64,000 bases of DNA, from the NCBI RefSeq assembly GCF_022113815.1, contig NZ_SGOM01000002.1, forward strand, positions 62,001-126,000, read 5' to 3'. This document shows positions 1-9,110 of the stretch, piece by piece (within the stretch, counting starts at the first letter, position 1; each line of letters opens with the position of its first letter). The DNA comes from Vibrio cincinnatiensis (GTDB lineage: Bacteria > Pseudomonadota > Gammaproteobacteria > Enterobacterales > Vibrionaceae). Both the position numbers and the translations under genes were made by a program. Below the pieces are notes generated by a model, which ran no database searches, was not told where the DNA came from, and was given only the letters and a program-made list of their open reading frames with translations.

Positions 1-371
1 GCAACAAAAAATGCGACAACAACAGCTCCCAACAAATTACCGAGTCCCACTAATGCCCAGTTACGAAATACTCCCCCCCATGTCACTCCTGCTCTTTTTT
101 CAAAGAGAGAAAGAGGGGCTAACGCAAATACTCCTGTCAGTAGGTCAAATCCCATTAAATTTAAAATACAAAAACCAACCGGAAAGACCAAAGCGCCCAC
201 GATGGGAACCCCAGTTTGTACCGCGGCAGTTATTGCCACGGCTACCGCAATGGCTAAAATAGCGCCCGCCATCGTGCTTCGAATCAAAGTGTCTCGGGTA
301 GACATAAACACTTTGCTTTCACCGACATTAATCATGGTTTGTACTAATTCAGCAGGTTTAACGTAAGACAT
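1..371 (-). CDS. nirC: Formate/nitrite transporter (NirC-like), N-terminal part only
   Basis: The reverse strand opens with an ATG at 371 and stays open to the window edge, giving about 123 residues that begin MSYVKPAELVQTM. The segment has the hydrophobic helices and glycine-rich turns of the FNT family of pentameric anion channels (for example a stretch GFCILNLMGFDLLTGVFAL). An AAGG ribosome site lies about 8 bases upstream. It follows nirB-nirD on the same strand, so nitrite import or export coupled to cytoplasmic nitrite reduction is the likely role. FNT proteins are usually 260-290 residues, so more than half is missing because the window ends, not because the gene is broken. FocA cannot be excluded from sequence alone; context favours NirC. 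Confidence 0.8.
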   Translation of the reverse strand, partial: MSYVKPAELVQTMINVGESKVFMSTRDTLIRSTMAGAILAIAVAVAITAAVQTGVPIVGALVFPVGFCILNLMGFDLLTGVFALAPLSLFEKRAGVTWGGVFRNWALVGLGNLLGAVVVAFFV

Positions 372-453
372 AATGCGCCCTTAAGAAAAATAAAAAATCA
401 ATAGAAAAAGACTCTGCAACGCACACGTGCGATGACAAAGCCTTTCCCTATTG

Positions 454-475
454 CCCCTCCTAACCTTAGGAGGGG
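454..475. other. Perfect 10-bp hairpin between nirD and nirC
   Basis: The arms CCCCTCCTAA and TTAGGAGGGG are separated by two bases. There is no U-run on either strand, so it is not a classical intrinsic terminator. It lies 7 bases beyond the nirD stop and could protect the nirBD message end or reduce read-through into nirC. Confidence 0.5.
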
Positions 476-481
476 AATGCA

Positions 482-808
482 TTAAACCGCGATTTCTACC
501 ACGCCGTCATTTACCCGCACTTGGTAAGTTTTGACATTAAACCGCTCATCTTCCAAACAACGCCCACTTGCTAAGTTAAAGTGTTGCTTCTTTAAAGGGC
601 TCGCAACCCAAAGTTCATTCTGGTGCTCACAAATCAAGCCACGAGACAACACATTAGAACGAGCAAACGGATCTTGATTACTGATAGCCCATACACTTTG
701 TTCTTGAGAAGGGCGAAATATCGCCACTTGCTCTTGGTTAACTAGCGCACAAACTCCCGTTCCTGGGACAATATCGTTAATATCACAGATAGTTAGCCAC
801 TGATTCAT
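482..808 (-). CDS. nirD: Nitrite reductase (NADH) small subunit NirD
   Basis: A 108-residue protein with the fold signature of the NirD/Rieske-like subunit of the cytoplasmic assimilatory/detoxifying nitrite reductase. The Rieske cysteine-histidine pairs are absent, as is usual for NirD, so it is a structural rather than an electron-carrying subunit. The conserved core around residues 40-80 (SNQDPFARSNVLSRG, then a CEH and the ASPLKKQHFNL stretch) is typical. Its start overlaps the nirB stop by 4 bases, which indicates translational coupling, and it is followed by nirC. Length matches the family. Confidence 0.95.
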   Translation of the reverse strand: MNQWLTICDINDIVPGTGVCALVNQEQVAIFRPSQEQSVWAISNQDPFARSNVLSRGLICEHQNELWVASPLKKQHFNLASGRCLEDERFNVKTYQVRVNDGVVEIAV

Positions 809-3381
809 ACTTCACTCTCCAAAGCGACGTGTAAAATATCGCCACGCTGATTTTCTGGCGCATTTGGGTATTTTTCCGCATACGTTGCCGGACGATGCTG
901 AGCTCGCTCAGTTACAAACTGAACATTGTCATCACGCTGTGGGCTGTTAATGAAATGAGCAAAACGTTTTAGTTGTTCCGGCTGGTTTAAGGTTTCTTGC
1001 CATTCACAACGATACGCTTCGACTAAGTGAGCGATATCCGATTCCAACTGAGCATTAATACCCAATTTATCGTTTATGATCACATCGCGTAGATAATCGA
1101 TACCCCCCTCTAAATTATCCAGCCATACAGACGTACGTTGTAGCTTATCGGCGGTGCGGATGTAGAACATCATAAAACGATCGATGTATTGTAACAGTGT
1201 CGCTTGGTCCAGATCGGTTGCAAGCAGATCAGCATGACGAGGTTTCATTCCGCCATTCCCACAGACATACAAATTCCAGCCCGCGTCTGTCGCAATAATG
1301 CCAATATCTTTGCCTTGCGCTTCAGCACACTCTCGGGTGCAGCCAGACACGCCAAACTTCATTTTATGTGGGGTACGAATACCTTTATAACGATTCTCGA
1401 TTGAAACCCCTAGCCCCACACTGTCTTGTACTCCAAAGCGACACCAGGTAGAACCAACACAGGTTTTGGCCATGCGTAGTGCTTTCGCATAGGCTTGGCC
1501 TGTTTCAAAACCTGCATCAATCAATTGCTGCCAAATAGCAGGGAGATCATCTTTCTGTGCTCCAAATAAACCGATACGCTGCGCCCCAGTGACTTTGGTA
1601 TAAAGATGATATTGCTCCGCTACTTGAGCGAGTGCCGCTAGAGCTTGTGGAGTCACTTCCCCACCCGCCATTCTTGGAATCACCGAATAGGTGCCATCTT
1701 TTTGCATATTGCCTAAAAAGTTATCATTAGTATCTTGTAATGAGACTAATGACGGATTAAGAACATGCTCTCCCCAACATGAAGCAAGCATAGAACCAAT
1801 GGTCGGTTTGCACACTTCACAACCATAGCCTTGCCCATGTTTCGCCAATAGTTTATCGAAGCTTTTAATCCCTTCGATACGGATGAGGTGAAACAGTTCT
1901 TGACGAGAATACCCAAAATGTTCACAAAGGTGATTTTTAACTTCCACCCCAGATTTCGCAAGCTCCGCATTTAGTACAGAGGTAACGAGTGGTAAGCATC
2001 CGCCGCAACCGGTTCCAGCACCAGTGGCTTGTTTCACTTGAGCTAAAGTGTGGCACCCGTCGGCAACCGCTTGAGCAATTTTGGCTTTTGTTACATCAAA
2101 ACAAGAACAAATGACCGCACTGTCAGGTAATGCCTCCGCACCGAGTGCGGGCTTTTCAGCACCCGCGTGAGCTGGCAGAATTAAGGTGTCGGGATGTTTC
2201 GGCAGCTCAATACCATTGAGCTTTAATTGCAATAAATCACCATAATCGGAGGTGTCTCCAACCATGACGGCACCCAGCAATGTTTTACCATCTTCCGAAA
2301 CAATAATTCGTTTATAAACTTCTTGTTCTTCATTTTGATACACATAGCTTTTACAGCCCGGTGTTCGCCCATTTGCATCACCGATCGAACCTACTTTGAC
2401 ACCCAGCAGTTTCAGCTTGGCACTCATGTCAGCACCAGAAAAGACACTGTCATTCCCCACAAGATGATCAACCGCTACCGTTGCCATTTTGTAGCCGGGA
2501 GCGACGAGGCCAAAAAAGGTTTGATTCCAAGAGGCGCACTCACCAATCGCGTAAATATCTGGATCGGACGTTTGGCAATGATCGTTAATCGCAATCCCCC
2601 CGCGAGGAGCAATCTCTAATCCCATCTGACGAGCAAGTTTATCTTGTGGGCGAATTCCCGTGGAGAAGACAATAAAGTCAACTTCCAACGCCGAGCCATC
2701 CGCAAATTGCATGGTATTACGTGCTTGTTCACCTTGCGCTACAATTTCTAAGGTATTTTTACTGGTATGAACGTGCACGCCCATGCGTTCAATTTTATTT
2801 CGTAATTGCAGGCCGCCTTGCTGATCTAACTGCTCGGCCATTAATACTGGAGCAAATTCAACGACATGAGTTTCCACCCCTAACGCTTTTAATGCACCAG
2901 CGGCCTCAAGCCCCAATAAACCGCCACCGACAACGGCACCACTACGGCTTTTTTGGGCACAAGCTTCAATCGCTTTAAGATCTTCAATCGTACGGTAAAC
3001 AAAACAATCTTTACTATCATTGCCCTTTATTGCAGGGACAAACGGATAAGACCCCGTTGCTAGAATCAACTTATCATACTGAACTTCTCGCCCAGTCTGA
3101 GAATAAACAACACGCTGCTCACGATTAATATTCATTGCTCGTTCGCCAACATGTACGGTTATCCCATGCTTTTCATAGAAACCCGTTTTAACCAGTGATA
3201 ATTCTTCGGCGGTATGATGGGAAAAATAGGAGGAAAGATGGACGCGATCATAAGCGATTCGAGGTTCTTCACAGAAAACCGTCACATCAACTTGTGATGT
3301 GTCCATTTTCTCCACAAGATCTTCGATATAGCGATGGCCAACCATGCCATTACCGATAATCACTAGCTTCAACTTGCTCAT
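805..3381 (-). CDS. nirB: Nitrite reductase (NADH) large subunit NirB
   Basis: An 858-residue protein that reduces nitrite to ammonium with NADH in the cytoplasm. The N-terminus carries an FAD-binding GNGMVG motif, then a second dinucleotide fold (VVGGGLLGLEAAG). In the middle a BFD-like [2Fe-2S] segment has CSCFDV and, about 35 residues on, GTGCGGC. The C-terminal half has the sirohaem/[4Fe-4S] domain with cysteines in KTCVGSTWCRFG and GVSGCTRECAEAQG and a downstream CGNGG. Domain order and length match NirB. It is the first gene of nirB-nirD-nirC, transcribed from a promoter region holding FNR-like and NarL/NarP-like sites. ATG start at 3381. Confidence 0.97.
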   Translation of the reverse strand: MSKLKLVIIGNGMVGHRYIEDLVEKMDTSQVDVTVFCEEPRIAYDRVHLSSYFSHHTAEELSLVKTGFYEKHGITVHVGERAMNINREQRVVYSQTGREVQYDKLILATGSYPFVPAIKGNDSKDCFVYRTIEDLKAIEACAQKSRSGAVVGGGLLGLEAAGALKALGVETHVVEFAPVLMAEQLDQQGGLQLRNKIERMGVHVHTSKNTLEIVAQGEQARNTMQFADGSALEVDFIVFSTGIRPQDKLARQMGLEIAPRGGIAINDHCQTSDPDIYAIGECASWNQTFFGLVAPGYKMATVAVDHLVGNDSVFSGADMSAKLKLLGVKVGSIGDANGRTPGCKSYVYQNEEQEVYKRIIVSEDGKTLLGAVMVGDTSDYGDLLQLKLNGIELPKHPDTLILPAHAGAEKPALGAEALPDSAVICSCFDVTKAKIAQAVADGCHTLAQVKQATGAGTGCGGCLPLVTSVLNAELAKSGVEVKNHLCEHFGYSRQELFHLIRIEGIKSFDKLLAKHGQGYGCEVCKPTIGSMLASCWGEHVLNPSLVSLQDTNDNFLGNMQKDGTYSVIPRMAGGEVTPQALAALAQVAEQYHLYTKVTGAQRIGLFGAQKDDLPAIWQQLIDAGFETGQAYAKALRMAKTCVGSTWCRFGVQDSVGLGVSIENRYKGIRTPHKMKFGVSGCTRECAEAQGKDIGIIATDAGWNLYVCGNGGMKPRHADLLATDLDQATLLQYIDRFMMFYIRTADKLQRTSVWLDNLEGGIDYLRDVIINDKLGINAQLESDIAHLVEAYRCEWQETLNQPEQLKRFAHFINSPQRDDNVQFVTERAQHRPATYAEKYPNAPENQRGDILHVALESEV

Positions 3382-3447
3382 ACGGATTCCTAGGTAACTG
3401 TCTTTATCATTAAGTCAGAATTGTTGGTTATGAAAGAAAATGAGTTA

Positions 3448-3490
3448 ATGATGTAAATCAATTACCCCTTCAAACTACCCTAAAGGGGTA
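3448..3490 (-). promoter_or_regulatory. FNR-like box and two NarL/NarP-type heptamers upstream of nirB
   Basis: At 3448-3461 the sequence ATGATGTAAATCAA matches the FNR consensus TTGAT-N4-ATCAA at 9 of 10 positions. At 3463-3469 TACCCCT and at 3484-3490 AGGGGTA (its reverse complement) fit the NarL/NarP heptamer TACYYMT exactly and face each other. The FNR-like box lies about 67-80 bases upstream of the nirB start. This suggests induction without oxygen and tuning by nitrate or nitrite, as known for nir promoters; the function here is inferred. Confidence 0.6.
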
Positions 3491-3816
3491 CAAGAGCATT
3501 ATTTCGCTAATTAACGCCATGAAAGCCCTATACGTATTTCATTAACTTACAGTTTGGAAAATAAAAAACCAGCCACCTTGATTCATAATTCTGCAGACCC
3601 ATAGCCTTGTATCAGTACGAGTTAGCCCCCCTAACAAACCATTCGTGTACATATCTTTTTTATGTATAAAAACGCGATCAAAATAATGGAACCTAATAAA
3701 ACTCTAGATAAAAAATGAAACAACGGTATAATTACCGATGGAAAATAATTTGTACTCTAATTATTTACTTCACCTTTAACGTATTCATCACTTCTCTAAA
3801 AGTAGAAAAGTGACGA

Positions 3817-5421
3817 ATGCGAAACCGATTGAGTCATACTATGGAAGACGCATTAAAAAAATACAGTATAGAAACCACCGACTATCGGGTGGGACAAGAT
3901 AACGTGCAGAAATGGGGGTTTGACGTTCATAACCCTGTTTTTGGTATCAGCGCCGGATTGATCATTCTCTTCTTACTTTCCGTCATTTGGGTCGGCCCCA
4001 CGACAGCGAAAGAAGTGCTCGACACTCTGAAAAACAGCATCATTCAAGAATTTGATGCTTTCTTTATGTGGATAACTAACTTCTTTTTATTTTTTGCTTT
4101 AGTCTTGATGGTCTCCCCCTTGGGTAAAATTCGCTTAGGAGGGAAAGAAGCGACACCGGATCATTCACGCCTATCCTGGCTCTCAATGCTTTTTGCCGCG
4201 GGAATGGGGATTGGTTTGTTGTTCTGGAGTGTGGCAGAGCCTACCGCCTATTATACTAACTGGTGGGGAACCCCATTTAATGTGGCAGCCAATACTCCTG
4301 AAGCGAAATCTTTAGCCATGGGGGCTACCCTCTTCCACTGGGGAATTCATGGGTGGTCAATTTATGCCATCGTTGCTTTATCACTGGGTTTCTTTGCCTT
4401 TAACAAAGGGCTTCCTCTTTCTATTCGTTCCGTGTTTTACCCTATTTTTGGTGATCGCGCTTGGGGGTGGCTAGGACACATCATTGATATTATGGCCGTA
4501 TTGGCCACCTTGTTTGGACTCGCCACCTCATTAGGGTTGGGAGCTCAACAAGCCACCAGTGGTATTAACTACATCTTTGGCACGAATGGCGGCATCGGCA
4601 TGCAATTTACCGTCATTGTATTTGTGACCTTAATTGCCATTATCTCTGTATTTCGAGGGATCAATGGTGGTGTAAAAGTACTCAGTAACATCAACATGCT
4701 ATTTGCTTTTGCACTACTGATTTTTATGATCATTGTCAGCTTTGATACCACACTTCAATCCATTCCTGACACATTCATGGCATATATTGAAAATATCATT
4801 CCTTTAAGTAATCCGCATGGTCGAGAGGATGAAATCTGGATGCATGGTTGGACCGTCTTCTACTGGGCGTGGTGGATCTCATGGTCACCATTTGTCGGCA
4901 TGTTTATCGCACGAGTATCAAGAGGACGAACCGTTCGTGAATTTATTCTCGCCGTTGTTTTTATTCCGACCCTGCTCATTCTGGTCTGGATGGCTGTCTT
5001 TGGTGGTGTTGCCCTTGATCAAGTCTCAAATCAGATCGGTGAATTGGGTGCCAATGGGCTGACGGATATTTCATTAACGCTGTTCCATGTTTATGAACAA
5101 TTACCCTTAGGCAGTACGATTTCTATCATGTCGATTGTATTGATCTTGATTTTCTTTATCACCTCTGCCGACTCAGGATCCCTAGTGATTGACAGTATTA
5201 CCGCTGGCGGAAAAGTCGATGCTCCTGTGCTACAACGTATTTTTTGGGCCACAATCGGAGGCGCTATCGCCGCCGTTATGTTGTGGGTCGGAGGGTCAGA
5301 AGCTCTGCAGGCTCTTCAATCTGGCGTTGTCGCTACAGCTCTACCGTTTAGTTTTGTTTTACTGCTGATGTGTGTCAGCTTGATCCAAGGCTTAAGAACC
5401 GAACAAGCACGTTATCATTAA
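3817..5421 (+). CDS. BCCT-family betaine/choline/carnitine transporter
   Basis: A 534-residue inner-membrane protein with about 12 hydrophobic helices. It has the BCCT hallmark region AAGMGIGLLFWSVAEP near residue 130 and the tryptophan-rich segment WAWWISWSPFVGMFIARVSR near residue 350. The GMGIG glycine motif is of the type seen in sodium-coupled betaine carriers. The family imports trimethylammonium osmolytes, so this is probably an osmoprotectant carrier alongside proVWX at 24 kb. The start may instead be the ATG at 3841; neither has a strong ribosome site. It ends before a strong bidirectional terminator. The exact substrate cannot be read from sequence. Confidence 0.9.
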   Translation: MRNRLSHTMEDALKKYSIETTDYRVGQDNVQKWGFDVHNPVFGISAGLIILFLLSVIWVGPTTAKEVLDTLKNSIIQEFDAFFMWITNFFLFFALVLMVSPLGKIRLGGKEATPDHSRLSWLSMLFAAGMGIGLLFWSVAEPTAYYTNWWGTPFNVAANTPEAKSLAMGATLFHWGIHGWSIYAIVALSLGFFAFNKGLPLSIRSVFYPIFGDRAWGWLGHIIDIMAVLATLFGLATSLGLGAQQATSGINYIFGTNGGIGMQFTVIVFVTLIAIISVFRGINGGVKVLSNINMLFAFALLIFMIIVSFDTTLQSIPDTFMAYIENIIPLSNPHGREDEIWMHGWTVFYWAWWISWSPFVGMFIARVSRGRTVREFILAVVFIPTLLILVWMAVFGGVALDQVSNQIGELGANGLTDISLTLFHVYEQLPLGSTISIMSIVLILIFFITSADSGSLVIDSITAGGKVDAPVLQRIFWATIGGAIAAVMLWVGGSEALQALQSGVVATALPFSFVLLLMCVSLIQGLRTEQARYH

Positions 5422-5500
5422 TATTTGATTCATCAGGCCAGCTATTACTGGCCTCCACCTGTTGACAAAAACTTTCTAGGCGGCACAATCAAAGATACTT

Positions 5501-5538
5501 AAAAAAATCCCTCGATTAAAATCGAGGGATTTTTTTTT
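5501..5538. terminator. Bidirectional intrinsic terminator
   Basis: The stem ATCCCTCGAT / ATCGAGGGAT has a 4-base loop, flanked by a run of A on the left and T on the right. It serves the BCCT gene from the left and the art operon from the right. Confidence 0.9.
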
Positions 5539-5587
5539 GAAAATAAGGAATAAATGAGGAGATCCAATAGCTGACCTCGTCTCTTTT

Positions 5588-6256
5588 TTAATATTCCTCA
5601 AATGCCAAAGCTTTTCTCTCTATTTGGCGAAATACCAATGTCAGTAACCCATTAACCGTAAGATAAAAAAGCCCTGCCACACCAAATACGGTTAATGTAT
5701 CGTAAGTTTGAGCGTTGATCCGCTGTGCAAACCCCATCAGATCCATAATAGTAATCGTACTGGCAAGCGAAGTGCCTTTGAATACCAAGATCACTTCGTT
5801 GGAATAGGCTGGCACTGCACGGCGAAGCGCATACGGCAATAAAACACGCAGTGTTGACACTTTATTCATCCCTAAAGCTCGACAAGCTTGCCATTGTCCA
5901 CTTGGGATTGCATTAAATGCACCTTTAAACAACTGTGAGCTATATGCAGCAGTATTGAGTGCCAACGCAACCATCGCACAAAACCATGGCTGACTCAGCC
6001 ATACCCATAAAATACTTTCGCGGATCCATTCAAATTGGCCGGGGCCGTAATACACTAAAAATATTTGTACAAGCAGAGGAGTTCCAGTAAAGAGCGTAAT
6101 CACGGCTCGGCTAATCCAATGCAACAAAGGTGTTCGCATGATAAGAGAAACGGTCATGAGTAATGATAACAAACACCCAACCAATAACGATGCCGCGGTC
6201 AGTTGTAAGCTTGTTACTAACCCTTCTAACAACTGCCAGAGATGCTGTTCTTTCAC
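5588..6256 (-). CDS. artM: Arginine-type ABC transporter permease ArtM
   Basis: A 222-residue inner-membrane permease of the polar amino acid ABC family, with about five hydrophobic helices. It carries the EAA-like coupling loop near residue 135 (QACRALGMNKVSTLRVLLPYA) that contacts the ATPase. It overlaps the stop of the preceding permease gene by 4 bases, so translation is probably coupled. Last gene of the artP-binding protein-artQ-artM operon. Amino acid specificity (arginine, or other basic amino acids) is assigned from operon layout and similarity to ArtM, not from a binding-site reading. Confidence 0.88.
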   Translation of the reverse strand: MKEQHLWQLLEGLVTSLQLTAASLLVGCLLSLLMTVSLIMRTPLLHWISRAVITLFTGTPLLVQIFLVYYGPGQFEWIRESILWVWLSQPWFCAMVALALNTAAYSSQLFKGAFNAIPSGQWQACRALGMNKVSTLRVLLPYALRRAVPAYSNEVILVFKGTSLASTITIMDLMGFAQRINAQTYDTLTVFGVAGLFYLTVNGLLTLVFRQIERKALAFEEY

Positions 6257-6942
6257 GCAGTCACTCCTTCACTTGAACTCATTCCCTGTACGGAAAACTT
6301 TTTATCAATCACTTTCACAGCACGCTGAGTAATCAAAGTGATCACCAGATACACAGCGGCTGCCGTTGCATACCAAGTGAATGATTCATGAGTCGCAGCA
6401 GACGTCAGCTGTGCCTGCTTAAGTAAATCGGTCACCCCAATAAGTGAGACCAAAGCCGTATCTTTTAGCAGTACTAACCACTGGTTCATTAGCCCAGGTA
6501 GCGCATGTCGAACCGCTTGAGGTAGCACAATACGAAAAAAAGTATGGCTAGATGATATACCTAATGCACTAGCCGCCTCACGTTGTCCTCTATCAACCGC
6601 CTTCAAAGCCCCACGTAAGGTCTGAGCAGCATAAGAGGCAAAAATCAATGACAAAGCAATAACCCCAGAAACAAAGGGGCTGATCTCAATAAACTCGCCA
6701 GTAATAAGAAAGAGAACTTGAGTGGAGCCAAAATAGATAAACAACACAACCAATAATTCAGGTAAGCCGCGTATCACCATAACAAAGAGTGTCGTCGGCC
6801 ACCGGATCATTTTGAACTTTGCCATTTCGCCACTCGCAAACAGCAAAGCCAGCAGTAACCCTACCAGCAAGCTGGCGAACGCAATTTGTAGCGTCATCCA
6901 GCTTGCTTGTACAAGAGATAAAGAATAGCCCGTTAACACCAT
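6253..6942 (-). CDS. artQ: Arginine-type ABC transporter permease ArtQ
   Basis: A 229-residue permease starting MVLTGYSLSLVQASW at 6942. The longer frame to 6987 would overlap the end of the binding-protein gene, whereas this start has a GGA-rich ribosome site and lies one base after that gene's stop. The EAA-like loop is near residue 137 (REAASALGISSSHTFFRIVLPQA). It pairs with ArtM to form the membrane channel of the importer. Confidence 0.88.
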   Translation of the reverse strand: MVLTGYSLSLVQASWMTLQIAFASLLVGLLLALLFASGEMAKFKMIRWPTTLFVMVIRGLPELLVVLFIYFGSTQVLFLITGEFIEISPFVSGVIALSLIFASYAAQTLRGALKAVDRGQREAASALGISSSHTFFRIVLPQAVRHALPGLMNQWLVLLKDTALVSLIGVTDLLKQAQLTSAATHESFTWYATAAAVYLVITLITQRAVKVIDKKFSVQGMSSSEGVTA

Positions 6943-6943
6943 C

Positions 6944-7675
6944 TTATTTTCCAAAATACTTGGCAAAGATAGTAGCGTACACCCCATTGTCTTTTACAGC
7001 GCTCAGTGCCGTATTTAATTGCTCTAATAACGCTTGGTTGTCTTTATTGACCGCAATTCCAAAACCATTGCCAAAGTATTGAGCGTTCGTCACATGCTCA
7101 CCCACATAAGTGAGGTTGCTGTCGCCTTTAAACCACTCAGCAACAACGGCAGTATCACCAAAAACGGAATCAATACGGCCATTTTTCATATCAATAAATG
7201 CATCTTGATAACTCGAGTATGGTACAGCAACCACATCAGGCAATTGCTCTAGCAAATAACTTTGGTGAGTGGAACCGTTTTGAACGCCAACGCGCTTCCC
7301 TTTCAAAGCAGCTTGATCGGTAATTTTACCTGAAAGTGATACAAAGGCTGCTGAGTTGTCGTAATAAGGATGGGAGAAATTCACTTGCTCTAAACGAGCG
7401 TCCGTAATATCCATTGCCGAGATAGCGGCATCGTATCGTTTAAATTTCAACGCAGGAATGAGGCTGTCGAATGCTTGATTATGAAAACTACATTTGGCTT
7501 CCAGTTGATGGCATAGGGCATTCGCTAAATCGACATCAAACCCTTGAATCTGGTTATTTTCATCCACAAATTCAAACGGTGCGTATGTCGCTTCCATCAC
7601 AAACTTGATCTCTTGCTGCGCATTCGCGCTTGCCGAGGCCAAACCAATCAAAGACGCTAACAGGATTTTTTTCAT
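6944..7675 (-). CDS. Periplasmic arginine/basic amino acid binding protein (ArtI/ArtJ-like)
   Basis: A 243-residue solute-binding protein of the SBP_bac_3 family. It begins MKKILLASLIGLASASANA, a clear signal peptide with cleavage after ANA. The start at 7675 is preferred over 7708 because a GGAG site precedes it and the signal peptide begins there. Family motifs include the Y-APFEF-D opening and GFDVDLANALC, followed by the DSLIPAL region and ISAMDIT. It delivers the amino acid to ArtQ/ArtM. Confidence 0.9.
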   Translation of the reverse strand: MKKILLASLIGLASASANAQQEIKFVMEATYAPFEFVDENNQIQGFDVDLANALCHQLEAKCSFHNQAFDSLIPALKFKRYDAAISAMDITDARLEQVNFSHPYYDNSAAFVSLSGKITDQAALKGKRVGVQNGSTHQSYLLEQLPDVVAVPYSSYQDAFIDMKNGRIDSVFGDTAVVAEWFKGDSNLTYVGEHVTNAQYFGNGFGIAVNKDNQALLEQLNTALSAVKDNGVYATIFAKYFGK

Positions 7676-7725
7676 TGCAATACTCCAATTGTGCTGCGGT
7701 ACTGGCAAATTACCGCCAGAGGAAA

Positions 7726-8460
7726 CTAATGTTTTAAGTAATCGGCAAACTGCTGAGTTTGCGGATGAATAAATGCATCATGAGTGCCATATTCTATCAT
7801 TTGGCCTTTCTCTAGATACAGTACATGACTGGCAATTTTCTTTGCAAAATCAACTTCATGTGTCACAACAACTTGGGTTATTCCTGTGCCACTTAATTCT
7901 TGAATTATTTTGACGACTTGATTTGTAATCTCAGGATCCAGTGCGGCGGTTGGTTCATCAAATAATAAGACATCAGGCTTCATCATTAATGCCCGAGCAA
8001 TGGCAATTCGCTGTTGCTGACCACCAGAAAGCTGCAACGGCCAAGCATCGGCTTTATCGGATAACTGCAATGTGGTGAGAATTTCAAGCGCTTGTTTCTT
8101 CGCTTGTGCTTTATCTAAACCCGCGACTTGTATTGGCGCTTCAATCAGATTTTCCATTACTGTCATGTGCGGCCATAGATGGTACTGCTGAAATACCATT
8201 CCAACTTTTCGGCGTAATGCTAAGCCTTGTTGTTCTGAAGGTTTCTGAGAAAAATCAAAAGATTGATTAGCGATATGTAGTCGACCACTGTCAGCCATTT
8301 CTAACAAATTAAGTACTCGGAGCAGAGAACTCTTTCCTGCACCGCTGGGGCCAAGTAAAACGAGAGTTTCTCCTTTCGCACACTCAAAACTGATATCACT
8401 TAATACTTGAGTTGTACCATAAGACTTATTTATGCCATCAATTCGGATATTCATGCTCAT
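7726..8460 (-). CDS. artP: Arginine-type ABC transporter ATPase ArtP
   Basis: About 244 residues of an ABC ATPase: Walker [11 protein letters not shown]-loop region [10 protein letters not shown], signature [15 protein letters not shown], Walker [14 protein letters not shown] and the switch histidine in VVVTHE. In-frame ATGs exist at 8469, 8460 and 8454; none has a good ribosome site, and 8460 or 8454 best fits the usual ArtP N-terminus (M-x-I-x-hydrophobic-x-x-I). It heads the operon. A weak AT-rich sequence at 8511-8526 (ATGCAATAAAAATGTA) loosely resembles an ARG box, which would mean ArgR control; this is only suggestive. Confidence 0.9.
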   Translation of the reverse strand: MSMNIRIDGINKSYGTTQVLSDISFECAKGETLVLLGPSGAGKSSLLRVLNLLEMADSGRLHIANQSFDFSQKPSEQQGLALRRKVGMVFQQYHLWPHMTVMENLIEAPIQVAGLDKAQAKKQALEILTTLQLSDKADAWPLQLSGGQQQRIAIARALMMKPDVLLFDEPTAALDPEITNQVVKIIQELSGTGITQVVVTHEVDFAKKIASHVLYLEKGQMIEYGTHDAFIHPQTQQFADYLKH

Positions 8461-8679
8461 ATACTGCATTAATTGTCAATTATGGCTAATACTACTACGA
8501 AGGCATTTTTATGCAATAAAAATGTATAAAAATGGAATTAATGAGGTTTTTGTATAGCAATGTAGCAATCAGGTAGTAAAAATGACTGATTCAATCCGAA
8601 AAATGCAATAAGAGAAAAAGAGAATATTCAGTAACAATGATTGAATGCAAAATAGGAAGTTTTGATAATAAAAAGAGGA

Positions 8680-8753
8680 TGGAGGCGCGTCCCGGAGTCG
8701 AACCGAGGTTCACGGATTTGCAATCCGCTGCATGGCCACTCTGCCAACGCGCC
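8680..8753 (-). tRNA. tRNA-Cys (GCA)
   Basis: The reverse strand folds as a 74-nt cloverleaf with acceptor GGCGCGT/ACGCGCC, anticodon GCA in the loop of the GGATT..AATCC arm, T-loop GGTTCGACTCC and an encoded CCA end. Confidence 0.96.
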
Positions 8754-8772
8754 TTTATTGTATCTCGATAGA

Positions 8773-8859
8773 TGGTGCCCCGGGCCGGACTTGAACCGGC
8801 ACGACTCGAAAGTCGAGGGATTTTAAATCCCTTGTGTCTACCAATTTCACCACCAGGGC
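8773..8859 (-). tRNA. tRNA-Leu (UAA)
   Basis: An 87-nt type II tRNA on the reverse strand. Acceptor arms GCCCTGG and CCGGGGC pair with one G-U, the anticodon loop in GGGATTTAAAATCCC reads UAA, the variable arm is long, the T-loop is GGTTCAAGTCC and CCA is encoded. It lies 19 bases upstream of tRNA-Cys in the same transcription unit. Confidence 0.96.
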
Positions 8860-9110
8860 AACGCGTATTGCTATAGGCTCACACTATCTATTCCCTGTTT
8901 GTCTTGGGAACGAGGCGTACTTTAACGCATTCAGCAGCCAGGTCAATAAAAAATTTACTTCAATCAATCAAATGGTTAAGAAACACACCATTCAGTATAG
9001 ATAGACATCAAATAGGATAATTACCGAACAATTTATTGAGCACTTAATGCCGTTCTCATTCCTAGCGTTGGTTAACGCTAATCTTGTTATTCATTGGCTG
9101 ATACGTAAAA

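Noticed and set aside
8511..8545. ARG boxes upstream of artP
   Set aside because: Only a loose match in an AT-rich stretch; not strong enough for a separate feature.
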